Shown here piece by piece: positions 45,221-52,260 of a stretch of 64,000 nucleotides of DNA. The notes beneath the pieces were generated by a model. It saw only the letters and a program-made list of their open reading frames with translations. It was not told the origin of the DNA and did not search any database. Source of the DNA: WHTX01 sp038255145 (GTDB lineage: Bacteria; Actinomycetota; Acidimicrobiia; Acidimicrobiales; CAIXPF01); the NCBI GenBank assembly GCA_038255145.1, contig JBBSLP010000013.1:29181-93180 (forward strand), read 5' to 3'. Both the position numbers and the translations under genes were made by a program. The stretch's first letter is position 1; each line of letters starts with the position of its first letter.

Positions 45221-46939
45221 TCAGAGACCCAGCTGCTCGACGATCGGGCCCAGGGCGAGCACCGGGAAGTACGTGAGGCCGACCACGATGACCACGACCC
45301 CGACGAGCAGGCCGCCGAAGAGGGGGGTGGCCGTGGGGAAGGTGCCGGCGGTGGCGGGCACGACCTGCTTGCGGGCCAGGGTCCCGGCGATGGCCAGGAG
45401 GGGCACGATGAGCAGGAAGCGGCCGGCGAGCATGGCCAGACCGAGGGTGGTGTTGTACCAGTCGGTGTTGCCGGTCAGCCCGCCGAAGGCCGAGCCGTTG
45501 TTGTTGCCTGCCGAGGTGAAGGCGTAGACCACCTCGGTCAGGCCGTGGGCCCCGGGGTTGAGGATGGAGCTCACGGGTGTGGCCATGACCACCGAGGCGC
45601 TGGCGAAGGCCAGCACCACCGCGGGCACGGCCAGCAGGTAGAGCATGACCAGCTTCATCTCGGTGGCCTGGACCTTCTTGCCCAGGAACTCGGGGGTGCG
45701 GCCCACCATGAGCCCGGCGATGAAGACGGCGAGGATGGCGAACACCAGCATGCCGTAGAGGCCGGCACCCACCCCGCCGGGGCTGACCTCGCCCAACATG
45801 ATGTTGGCGAGGACGACGGCGCCGCCTCCGGGCAGCAGGCTGTCGTGGGCGCAGTTGACCGACCCGGTCGACGTGGCCGTGGTCGTGGCCGCGTACAGGC
45901 CGCAGGCGGCTGTACCCAGCCTCACCTCCTTGCCCTCGAGGTTGCCGCCCCCGGCGTTGACCGTGGCCACCGTCTGGTTGGCGCCGGCCTCGGTCAGCAG
46001 GGGGTTGCCGCCGGTCTCGAAGGCCTGGGCCAGCAGGGCGCTGGCCGCCCACAGCACGAACATGGCCGCGAAGATCGTCCACCCCTGGCGGCGGTTGCGG
46101 GCGAAGCGCCCGAACGTGGCCGTGAAGGCGAAGGGGATGAGCAGGATCAGGAGCAGCTCGATGAGGTTGGTGAAACCGTTGGGGTTCTCGAAGGGGTGGG
46201 CGGCGTTGGCGTTGAGGGGCCCGCCGCCGTTGGTGCCCAGCTCCTTGATGGCCTCCTGGCTGGCCACGGGCCCGCTGGCGATGGACTGCGTGGCCCCCTC
46301 CACGGTGGTGACGCTGGTGGGACCGTGCAGGTTCTGGATCATCCCCTGGCTGACGAAGACGACCGACGCCACGAGCGCCAAGGGCAGGAGGATGCGGGTG
46401 ACCGAGCGCACCAGGTCGACCCACAAGTTGCCGATGGTGGCCGAGCGGCTCCGGGTCAGGCCCCGGATGAGGGCCACGGCCACGGCCATGCCCACCGCCG
46501 CGGACACGAAGTTCTGCACGGCCAGGCCGGCCATCTGGGTCAGGTGGCTGACGGTGTTCTCAGCGGCGTAGTTCTGCCAGTTGGTGTTGGTGACGAAGCT
46601 GACCGCGGTGTTGAAGGCCAGGGGACCGGGCACGGCCGAGGCCCCGGTGGGGTCGATGGGCAGCCACTGCTGGATGCGTTGCAGCAGGTAGAGGCCCAAC
46701 ACCGAGATGAGGCTGAAGGCCAGCAACGATCGGGCGTAGGTCTGCCACCGCTGCTCACGACGGCTGTCCACGCCGATCAACCGGTACACCAGGCGCTCGA
46801 CGGGAGCGAAGACCCGGTCGCCGCGGACCTTGGCGCCCGGGGCCCCGTAGACGCCGGCCATGTAGCCCCCGAGCACGGGGGTGGCCGCGACCACGAGGAC
46901 GACGAGCAGGCCGAGTTGGAGCCACGCTGCGGTTCCCAT
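45221..46939 (-). CDS. kdpA: Potassium-transporting ATPase subunit KdpA
   Basis: A 572-residue channel-like subunit with four selectivity-filter repeats: TNTNWQNY, GTNGGGPLNANAAHPFENP, GEVSPGGVGAGLYG and SAGNNNGSAFGG. It has about ten membrane helices. ATG 46939 overlaps the stop of kdpF (TGATG), implying coupled translation. It forms the K+ path of the high-affinity pump used at low potassium. Confidence 0.97.
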   Translation of the reverse strand: MGTAAWLQLGLLVVLVVAATPVLGGYMAGVYGAPGAKVRGDRVFAPVERLVYRLIGVDSRREQRWQTYARSLLAFSLISVLGLYLLQRIQQWLPIDPTGASAVPGPLAFNTAVSFVTNTNWQNYAAENTVSHLTQMAGLAVQNFVSAAVGMAVAVALIRGLTRSRSATIGNLWVDLVRSVTRILLPLALVASVVFVSQGMIQNLHGPTSVTTVEGATQSIASGPVASQEAIKELGTNGGGPLNANAAHPFENPNGFTNLIELLLILLIPFAFTATFGRFARNRRQGWTIFAAMFVLWAASALLAQAFETGGNPLLTEAGANQTVATVNAGGGNLEGKEVRLGTAACGLYAATTTATSTGSVNCAHDSLLPGGGAVVLANIMLGEVSPGGVGAGLYGMLVFAILAVFIAGLMVGRTPEFLGKKVQATEMKLVMLYLLAVPAVVLAFASASVVMATPVSSILNPGAHGLTEVVYAFTSAGNNNGSAFGGLTGNTDWYNTTLGLAMLAGRFLLIVPLLAIAGTLARKQVVPATAGTFPTATPLFGGLLVGVVVIVVGLTYFPVLALGPIVEQLGL

Positions 46940-47028
46940 CACAGACGCTCGGGGAAGACGAGGGCCACGATCAGGTAGCCGGTGAGCAGGACGGCCAGGA
47001 CCAGGCCGATGGCGTCTTCGACGGTCAT
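46939..47028 (-). CDS. kdpF: Potassium-transporting ATPase subunit KdpF
   Basis: A 29-residue single-helix peptide (MTVEDAIGLVLAVLLTGYLI then VALVFPERL). The ending YLIVALVFPERL is typical of KdpF. It overlaps both the upstream small membrane protein (ATGA) and kdpA (TGATG). It was found by reading the gap by hand. Confidence 0.93.
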   Translation of the reverse strand: MTVEDAIGLVLAVLLTGYLIVALVFPERL

Positions 47029-47201
47029 GACGCGCTCACCAGCTCGGTGTCGATCTCGGTGTCGCCGCCGGCGTCGCCGTGCCCGGGCGCCGTCTGGGGA
47101 GCGCTCGGGTCGTCACCGACCAGGCGTGAGCACACCGACACGTAGCCGGCGCACAGGACGAAGAACATCACCGTGATGGCGACGAACAGCACATCTGCCA
47201 T
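47025..47201 (-). CDS. Small membrane protein leading the kdp operon
   Basis: A 58-residue protein with one helix (DVLFVAITVMFFVLCAGYVSV) and a short acidic tail. ATG 47201 has GAGGAGG 4 bases upstream. Its stop overlaps kdpF. Similar small proteins precede kdpF in other actinobacteria; the function is unknown, perhaps in pump assembly. Confidence 0.75.
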   Translation of the reverse strand: MADVLFVAITVMFFVLCAGYVSVCSRLVGDDPSAPQTAPGHGDAGGDTEIDTELVSAS

Positions 47202-47364
47202 GGACCCTCCTCGGGTTGCCTCAGCAGGTGTAGCCACGCCCCCGCCCCAGGTGGAAGGCCCTTCACGCCCCCTTAGCGGGGGGTCCGCCCTTCTTGGCGA
47301 CCATCACCGCCCCAGCGCGCCAACCGACTCCGTTGACGGGCGTCGCGGCGCGGTCAGGCCCTGA

Positions 47365-47664
47365 TCAGGCGGGCTGGTCGAACGGGTGCTCCCCGTTGGC
47401 GTCCGCTTCTGCCGCCAGCTCCATGATCTGCGCCGTCATGTCCGCAGACCTGCCCGCTGCCACCTCCTCGAGCCCGCGCTGGATGCGGCCGTGCAGCTCC
47501 GGGTTGCGGAGCACCTCCAGCTCGCGCAGCGAGATGGTGGTTGCGGGCACCAGGGAGATGGACCCGTCTTCCTGAGCGGTCACGATGTAGCGCTTGGCCG
47601 TGGCGAACTTCCCGAGGCTGACCCGGTTGCGCGAGTCGACATCCACCTCGATGGTCTCAGGCAT
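47365..47664 (-). CDS. Antitoxin-like protein
   Basis: A 99-residue protein beginning with an AbrB-like strand pair (IEVDVDSRNRVSLGKFATAK, RYIVTAQEDGSISLVPATT) and ending in an acidic helix. It resembles antitoxins found beside RelE/HigB-type toxins in actinobacteria. The remaining toxin sequence is on the opposite strand, head to head, which is unusual. It lies between the kdpFABC and kdpDE arms. Confidence 0.6.
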   Translation of the reverse strand: MPETIEVDVDSRNRVSLGKFATAKRYIVTAQEDGSISLVPATTISLRELEVLRNPELHGRIQRGLEEVAAGRSADMTAQIMELAAEADANGEHPFDQPA

Positions 47665-47691
47665 GCGGGACTCCTTCCGTCCGAACGCAAG

Positions 47692-47898
47692 GTGGCCAAG
47701 GCCCTCGCCCTTCTTACCCAGAACCCCCGGCACCCCGGCCTGAACTCCCACCAGTTCCACACGATGTACGGCAGCAACGGCGAGCCCGTGTGGGAGAGCT
47801 ACGTCGAGAACCACGCCCCGGGCGCCTGGCGGGTGTGGTGGCACTACGGGCCGGGGCGCCAGGAGATCACCATCGTCGAGATCGGCCCACACAGGTAG
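47692..47898 (+). pseudogene. RelE/HigB-type toxin fragment
   Basis: The frame gives VAKALALLTQNPRHPGLNSH, GEPVWESYVENHAPGAW and RVWWHYGPGRQEITIVEIGP, matching the C-terminal two thirds of mRNA-interferase-like toxins. The usual first 20-25 residues (to the conserved SERKK helix) have no proper start; the frame runs back antisense into the antitoxin gene. GTG 47692 could start a 68-residue product. It is likely truncated by a local inversion. Confidence 0.6.
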
Positions 47899-48331
47899 CT
47901 GGCCAGGTGGTGGGGGCCGAGGCCAGCGGGTGGGGTCTCCGTGCCGACTGGCTCCACTGCTGCTGATGACGGGCCGCCTTTCGGTGGGGCGCTGCACGTC
48001 CAGCGCGCGCCCCTTCTGCCGTCTCGCCCGCGGCCACGGGCCAGACCACTGACCGCGGTCACACCCCGCCTGACCAGCTCGTTCTGGGCGCGCTGGCGCC
48101 CACCGATGGGTGCCAGCGCGCCCAGAGGACGATCGTTCGCCCTGCTGACAAACGACCTTTGCCCCAGCTCATCCGATCCGCTGCCGCGCCAGCCGCGGTA
48201 GAGCCGTTGGACACGGAACCCCGGAACCCCGCCCGCCGCCCGGCTCCAGCCGCGGCCAGCCCCCCGCCGGGCGCGCTAAAGGTCCGTGAAGGAGCACGTC
48301 GGAGGGGCGCGGCCGGCGGTAGACCTGGTGC
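47899..48331. other. Noncoding gap before kdpD
   Basis: No gene is supported in about 430 bases. The main features are the long hairpin at 48084-48125 and a GC-rich stretch with a GGAGGGGCG near 48301. No clear promoter for kdpD was recognised. Confidence 0.5.
48084..48125. terminator. 19-base stem hairpin between toxin remnant and kdpD
   Basis: The left arm CTGGGCGCGCTGGCGCCCA pairs with a right arm (48107-48125) with one mismatch around the 4-base loop CCGA. There is no T-run after it. It may terminate toxin-side transcription or act as a binding site or REP-like element. Confidence 0.5.
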
Positions 48332-48418
48332 GTGATCCCCCCCGACGCCGACGCCGACGCCGACGCCGTGCGCCGCGCCGCCGCTGACGAACGCCGCGCC
48401 GCGCCGGCAGAGGCCTAG
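48332..48418 (+). other. In-frame N-terminal remnant of kdpD ending in TAG
   Basis: From GTG 48332 the kdpD frame reads 28 codons (PDADADADAVRRAAADERRA ...) and hits TAG at 48416-48418, directly before the kdpD GTG. KdpD proteins usually have a similar segment (DPDALLxRVxxEExRxxRG) ahead of the GRLRVFLGAAPGVGKT motif, so this looks like the original N-terminus, cut off by a nonsense codon. Four GACGCC units (48344-48367) encode the Asp-Ala repeats. Confidence 0.55.
48344..48367 (+). repeat. GACGCC x4 hexanucleotide repeat
   Basis: Four perfect tandem 6-base units encode Asp-Ala repeats in the truncated kdpD leader. In-frame units could change in number by slippage without shifting the frame. 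Confidence 0.7.
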
Positions 48419-50998
48419 GTGCGGGGCCAGTTGCGCGTCTACCTGGGGGCCGCGCCGGGGGTGGGCAAGACCTACGCCATGTTGAACGAGGGCCGTCGGC
48501 GGCTCGAGCGGGGGGCCGACGTGGTCATCGGCATCGTGGAGACCCACGGTCGCGAGCACACGGCGGCCCAGGTCGGAGACCTCGAGGTGGTGCCCCGCCA
48601 CCGCCTCGAGCACCGGGGTACGGCCTTCGACGAGCTCGACGTGGATGCCGTCCTCGTGCGTCGCCCCGAGCTCGTGCTCATTGACGAGCTGGCCCACACC
48701 AACGCCCCCGGTTCCCGCCACGACAAGCGCTGGCAGGACGTCGACGACCTGCTCGACGCGGGCATCGACGTGATCTCCACCCTCAACGTGCAGCACCTGG
48801 AGTCGGTCAACGACGTCGTCGAGCGCATCACCGGGGTGCGCCAGGCCGAGCGCATCCCCGACGAGCTCGTGCGCCGGGCCGAGCAGATCGAGCTGGTGGA
48901 CATGACGCCCGAAGCCCTGCGCCGTCGCCTGGCCCACGGGAACGTGTACGGGGCGGACCGCATCGACGCCGCCCTCAGCAACTACTTCCGGCCCGGCAAC
49001 CTGGCCGCCCTGCGCGAGCTGGCGCTCTTGTGGGTGGCCGACCAGGTCGAGGACTCCCTCGGCGCCTACCGCCAGCGCCACGGCATCGTCGACACCTGGG
49101 AGACCCGGGAACGGGTGCTGGTGGCGCTGACGGGGGCGCCGGGGGCCGATGCCGTCATCCGCCGGGCCGCCCGCATGGCCCGTCGGGCCCACGGTGACCT
49201 GTTGGGCGTGTACGTCCGCTCCGACGACGGCCTGGCCGGCCCGTCGTCGGACCTGCTCGACACCCACCGCCGCCTGCTGGCCGACCTGGGCGGCATCTAC
49301 CACGAGCTGGTGGGCGGTGACGTGGCCACCGCCGTGCTGCACTTCGCCTCGGCCGAGAACTGCACCCAGGTGGTGCTGGGCGCCAGCCGGCGCAGCCGGT
49401 GGAACGAGCTGGTGCGCGGTTCGGTCGTCAACCGCATCGTGGCCGCCTCGGGCACCGTCGACGTCCACGTCATCACCTACGAGACGCCCCCGGGGGTCCC
49501 GTCCCGAGGTCGCCCGCCCCTGCGGCGATCGGGGCGGCACCGCGCTGTCTCCCTGCGCCGGCAGGCCGCGGCCTGGGTCACGGCCGTGCTGTGCCTACCG
49601 CTGCTGACCCTGGCCCTGGTCCAGGCCCGCGACGCGCTCGAGCTGTCGAGCGTGCTGCTGGTCTACCTGCTGGCTGTGGTCACGGTGGCGGTCATCGGTG
49701 GGCGGCTGCCGTCCCTGGCCGCGGCCGTAGGCGCCTTCCTGCTGGCCAACTGGTACTTCACCCCGCCCTTCCACCGGCTGTCGATCGCCGACCGTGAGCA
49801 CGTCCTCGCCCTCGGCGTGTTCGTGGCCGTGGCGCTGGTGGTGGGCGGCTTCGTCGCCGCTGCGGCCCGGCGCTCGGTCGAAGCGGGGCGGGCCCGGGCC
49901 GAGGCTGGCGCCCTGGCCCGGGTGGCGGCCACGCTCACCCAGTCCGACCCCCTGTCCTCGCTGGTCGGTCACCTGCGCTCGACCTTCGCCCTCGATGCCG
50001 TGGCCGTCCTGCGTGACCCGGGTGGCGACCCGGGCCAGCCCTGGGTGGTCGAGGCCGCGTCGGGCGAGCGTCTGCCCCTGCGGCCGGCCGATGCCGGGTT
50101 GACGGAGTCCTTGGCCCCCGATGTCGTGTTGGCCGCCATCGGCCCCGACCTGACCGCCGAGGACCGTCGGGTGCTCAAGGCCTTCACCGCGCACCTGGCC
50201 GCGGCGCTCGAGCGCGAGGCACTCAACGAGGCGGCCCGCGAGCGCGATGTGTTGGCCCGGGCCGACGAGCTGCGCACCGCCCTGCTCCAGGCCGTGTCCC
50301 ATGACCTGCGCACCCCGCTGGCCGCCATCAAGGCGTCGGCGTCGAGCCTGCGCCAGCACGACGTCGAGTGGGAGCCCGAGGTCGTCGACGAGTTCCTGGC
50401 CACCATCGAGGACGAGACCGATCGCCTGACCCGGCTGGTCACCAACCTGTTGGACGTCAGTCGCATCCAGGCCGGGGCTGTGCACGCCTCACTACGCCCC
50501 GTGGGCGTGGAGGAGGTGGTTCCGGTCGCCCTGGCCGGCCTCGGGCCCCGATCGCGCTGCGTGGACAGCGAGCTGAGCGAGACCCTGCCCCGGGTGGCCG
50601 CCGACCCGGCACTGTTGGAGCGGGTGGTGGCCAACCTCGTGTCCAACGGCCTGGCCTGGTCGCCGGCCGGGCAACGGGTCCACGTGCGGGCCGATCGCCA
50701 CGGGGACCGGGTCTCGCTGTTGGTCGTCGACCACGGCCCGGGCATCCCCGCGGCGGAGCGCCAACGGGTGCTGCGGCCCTTCCAACGCCACGGCGACGGG
50801 GGCCATGCCAACGCCAACGGGGTCGGCCTGGGGCTGGCCGTGGCCGACGGCTTCACCCGGGCCATGGACGGCGAGCTGCGGCTCGAGGACACCCCGGGAG
50901 GTGGCCTGACGGTGGTGGTCAGCCTGAACGTCGATGCTGCCTCAGGGTCCGACGTCGGGGCCGACGAAGCCGACGTGGCTCAGGAGGTCGGACCGTGA
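48419..50998 (+). CDS. kdpD: Sensor histidine kinase KdpD
   Basis: An 859-residue K+/turgor sensor. The domains are: the KdpD N-terminal domain with LGAAPGVGKTYAML (Walker A) and LIDELAHTNAPGSRH; a USP-like domain (ERVLVALTGAPGADAVIRRA, about 240-360); four membrane helices (about 385-490); a GAF-like domain; HisKA with AVSHDLRTPLAAIKASASSL; and an ATPase with LVSNGLAWSP, DHGPGIP and GVGLGLAVADG. GTG 48419 has AGAGG 4 bases upstream but directly follows an in-frame TAG. It overlaps kdpE by 4 bases. It is divergent from kdpFABC, which it should control. Confidence 0.95.
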   Translation: MRGQLRVYLGAAPGVGKTYAMLNEGRRRLERGADVVIGIVETHGREHTAAQVGDLEVVPRHRLEHRGTAFDELDVDAVLVRRPELVLIDELAHTNAPGSRHDKRWQDVDDLLDAGIDVISTLNVQHLESVNDVVERITGVRQAERIPDELVRRAEQIELVDMTPEALRRRLAHGNVYGADRIDAALSNYFRPGNLAALRELALLWVADQVEDSLGAYRQRHGIVDTWETRERVLVALTGAPGADAVIRRAARMARRAHGDLLGVYVRSDDGLAGPSSDLLDTHRRLLADLGGIYHELVGGDVATAVLHFASAENCTQVVLGASRRSRWNELVRGSVVNRIVAASGTVDVHVITYETPPGVPSRGRPPLRRSGRHRAVSLRRQAAAWVTAVLCLPLLTLALVQARDALELSSVLLVYLLAVVTVAVIGGRLPSLAAAVGAFLLANWYFTPPFHRLSIADREHVLALGVFVAVALVVGGFVAAAARRSVEAGRARAEAGALARVAATLTQSDPLSSLVGHLRSTFALDAVAVLRDPGGDPGQPWVVEAASGERLPLRPADAGLTESLAPDVVLAAIGPDLTAEDRRVLKAFTAHLAAALEREALNEAARERDVLARADELRTALLQAVSHDLRTPLAAIKASASSLRQHDVEWEPEVVDEFLATIEDETDRLTRLVTNLLDVSRIQAGAVHASLRPVGVEEVVPVALAGLGPRSRCVDSELSETLPRVAADPALLERVVANLVSNGLAWSPAGQRVHVRADRHGDRVSLLVVDHGPGIPAAERQRVLRPFQRHGDGGHANANGVGLGLAVADGFTRAMDGELRLEDTPGGGLTVVVSLNVDAASGSDVGADEADVAQEVGP

Positions 50999-51669
50999 GC
51001 AGGGTGCTGGTCGTCGAGGACGAGGCCCCCATCCGGCGGGCCCTGGCGGTCAACCTCAAGGCCCGGGGCTACGACGTGGACACGGCCGAGAGTGGTGAGG
51101 AGGGCCTGCGCCTGGCCGTCGAGCACCGCCCCGACGTGGTCCTGCTCGACCTGGGCCTGCCCGGCATCTCCGGCCTCGAGGTCATCGAGGGCTTGCGGGG
51201 GTGGACGGCGGTGCCCATCGTGGTGCTGTCGGCACGCGACGCCGAGAGCGACAAGGTGGCTGCGCTCGATGCCGGGGCCGACGACTACGTGACCAAGCCC
51301 TTCGGCATGGGCGAGCTGTTGGCCCGGCTGCGGGCGGCGGTGCGCCGCTCCCTGCCCCCCGGGGTGTCCCCCCTGGTGGAGACGCCCGACTTCACCGTCG
51401 ACCTGGCCGCCAAGCGGGTGACGACGCCGGCGGGCGAGGTGCGCCTGACCCCCATCGAGTGGTCCCTGGTCGAGGTGCTGGTGCGCAACGCCGGCAAGTT
51501 GGTCAGCGGGCGCCAGCTGCTGCAGTCGGTGTGGGGTCCCCAGTACGGGGAGGAGACCAACTACCTGCGGGTCCACCTGGCCCACATCCGCCGCAAGCTC
51601 GAACCCACCCCCTCCCAGCCCCGCTACTTCATCACCGAATCGGGCATGGGCTACCGCTTCGAGCAGTGA
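50995..51669 (+). CDS. kdpE: Response regulator KdpE
   Basis: A 224-residue OmpR-type regulator. The receiver has acidic residues EDE, phospho-acceptor Asp in VVLLDLGLPGISG and Lys in YVTKPFGMGE. The winged helix is LTPIEWSLVEVLVRNAGKLV with YLRVHLAHIRRKLEP. GTG 50995 lies in the stop of kdpD with AGGAGG 8 bases upstream. Phosphorylated KdpE activates kdpFABC. Confidence 0.96.
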   Translation: MSRVLVVEDEAPIRRALAVNLKARGYDVDTAESGEEGLRLAVEHRPDVVLLDLGLPGISGLEVIEGLRGWTAVPIVVLSARDAESDKVAALDAGADDYVTKPFGMGELLARLRAAVRRSLPPGVSPLVETPDFTVDLAAKRVTTPAGEVRLTPIEWSLVEVLVRNAGKLVSGRQLLQSVWGPQYGEETNYLRVHLAHIRRKLEPTPSQPRYFITESGMGYRFEQ

Positions 51670-51713
51670 CCGGCGGGGGTATCGACCCGGTCAGGAGCTC
51701 AGGAGGTGGCCTC

Positions 51714-52235
51714 ATGGCTGGCACGAAGCAACCCAGCAGGAAGCAACCCAGCAGGAAGCAACCCAGCAGGAAGCAACCCAGCAGGAAGCAACCCAGCAGG
51801 AAGCAGCCCAGCAAGAAGCAGATGCGTGACGACGTCCCCTCGACGGTGGCCCGGTCCGATGCCCACGCCCAGGCCACGTGGAAGGAGACCCACGACTCGG
51901 CCGTCGAGCAGCACGGCCACGGCGAGCGGGCCAGCCGCACCGCCTTCGCCGCGCTGAAGCACAGCTACGAGAAGGTGGGCGACCACTGGGAGCGCAAGGA
52001 GCGCAACGGCCCGTCGGACCCCCAGGCCGCCCGCACCGGCGCCGCCGCCCGCGACGGGGACCTCAGCGACACCGCCGGCGGCGTGGACGCCAACGCCTCC
52101 AAGGCCCACCTCTACGAACTGGCCAAGCGCCTCGACGTGCCCGGGCGATCGAAGATGGACAAGGCCGAGCTCGTCGACGCCCTCGACAAGGCCAGCCGGC
52201 GGGAGACGGCCAAGGCCCGGGCCGAATCCCGCTGA
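51714..52235 (+). CDS. ChaB / Rho_N-like DNA-binding protein with repetitive N-terminus
   Basis: A 173-residue basic protein. Residues 5-34 are six KQPSR/K repeats. Residues 36-95 (RDDVPSTVARSDAHAQATWKE, AFAALKHSYEKVGDHW) resemble ChaB. The end (SKAHLYELAKRLDVPGRSKM, DKAELVDALDKAS) is a SAP/Rho N-terminal-like helix pair that binds nucleic acids. ATG 51714 has AGGAGG 7 bases upstream. The Lys-rich repeats may bind DNA, as in histone-like tails (inference). It follows kdpE by 44 bases but is probably unrelated to potassium. Confidence 0.8.
   Translation: MAGTKQPSRKQPSRKQPSRKQPSRKQPSRKQPSKKQMRDDVPSTVARSDAHAQATWKETHDSAVEQHGHGERASRTAFAALKHSYEKVGDHWERKERNGPSDPQAARTGAAARDGDLSDTAGGVDANASKAHLYELAKRLDVPGRSKMDKAELVDALDKASRRETAKARAESR
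51726..51815 (+). repeat. 15-base tandem repeat, six units
   Basis: Units of AAGCAACCCAGCAGG follow each other with almost no changes until the last (CAGCCCAGCAAG). The near identity implies recent expansion and possible length variation between strains; the frame is kept at any copy number. Confidence 0.9.
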
Positions 52236-52236
52236 G

Positions 52237-52259
52237 GGAGGGTCGGGCCGCCACCCTCC
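52237..52259. terminator. Hairpin between converging genes
   Basis: GGAGGGT and ACCCTCC arms with a 9-base loop lie 1 base after the ChaB-like gene stop and 1 base before the end of the leftward phosphatase gene. Confidence 0.5.
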
Positions 52260-52260
52260 G

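Noticed and set aside
51726..51815. Possible CRISPR array
   Set aside because: The units are 15 bases, head to tail without spacers, and lie inside a coding sequence.
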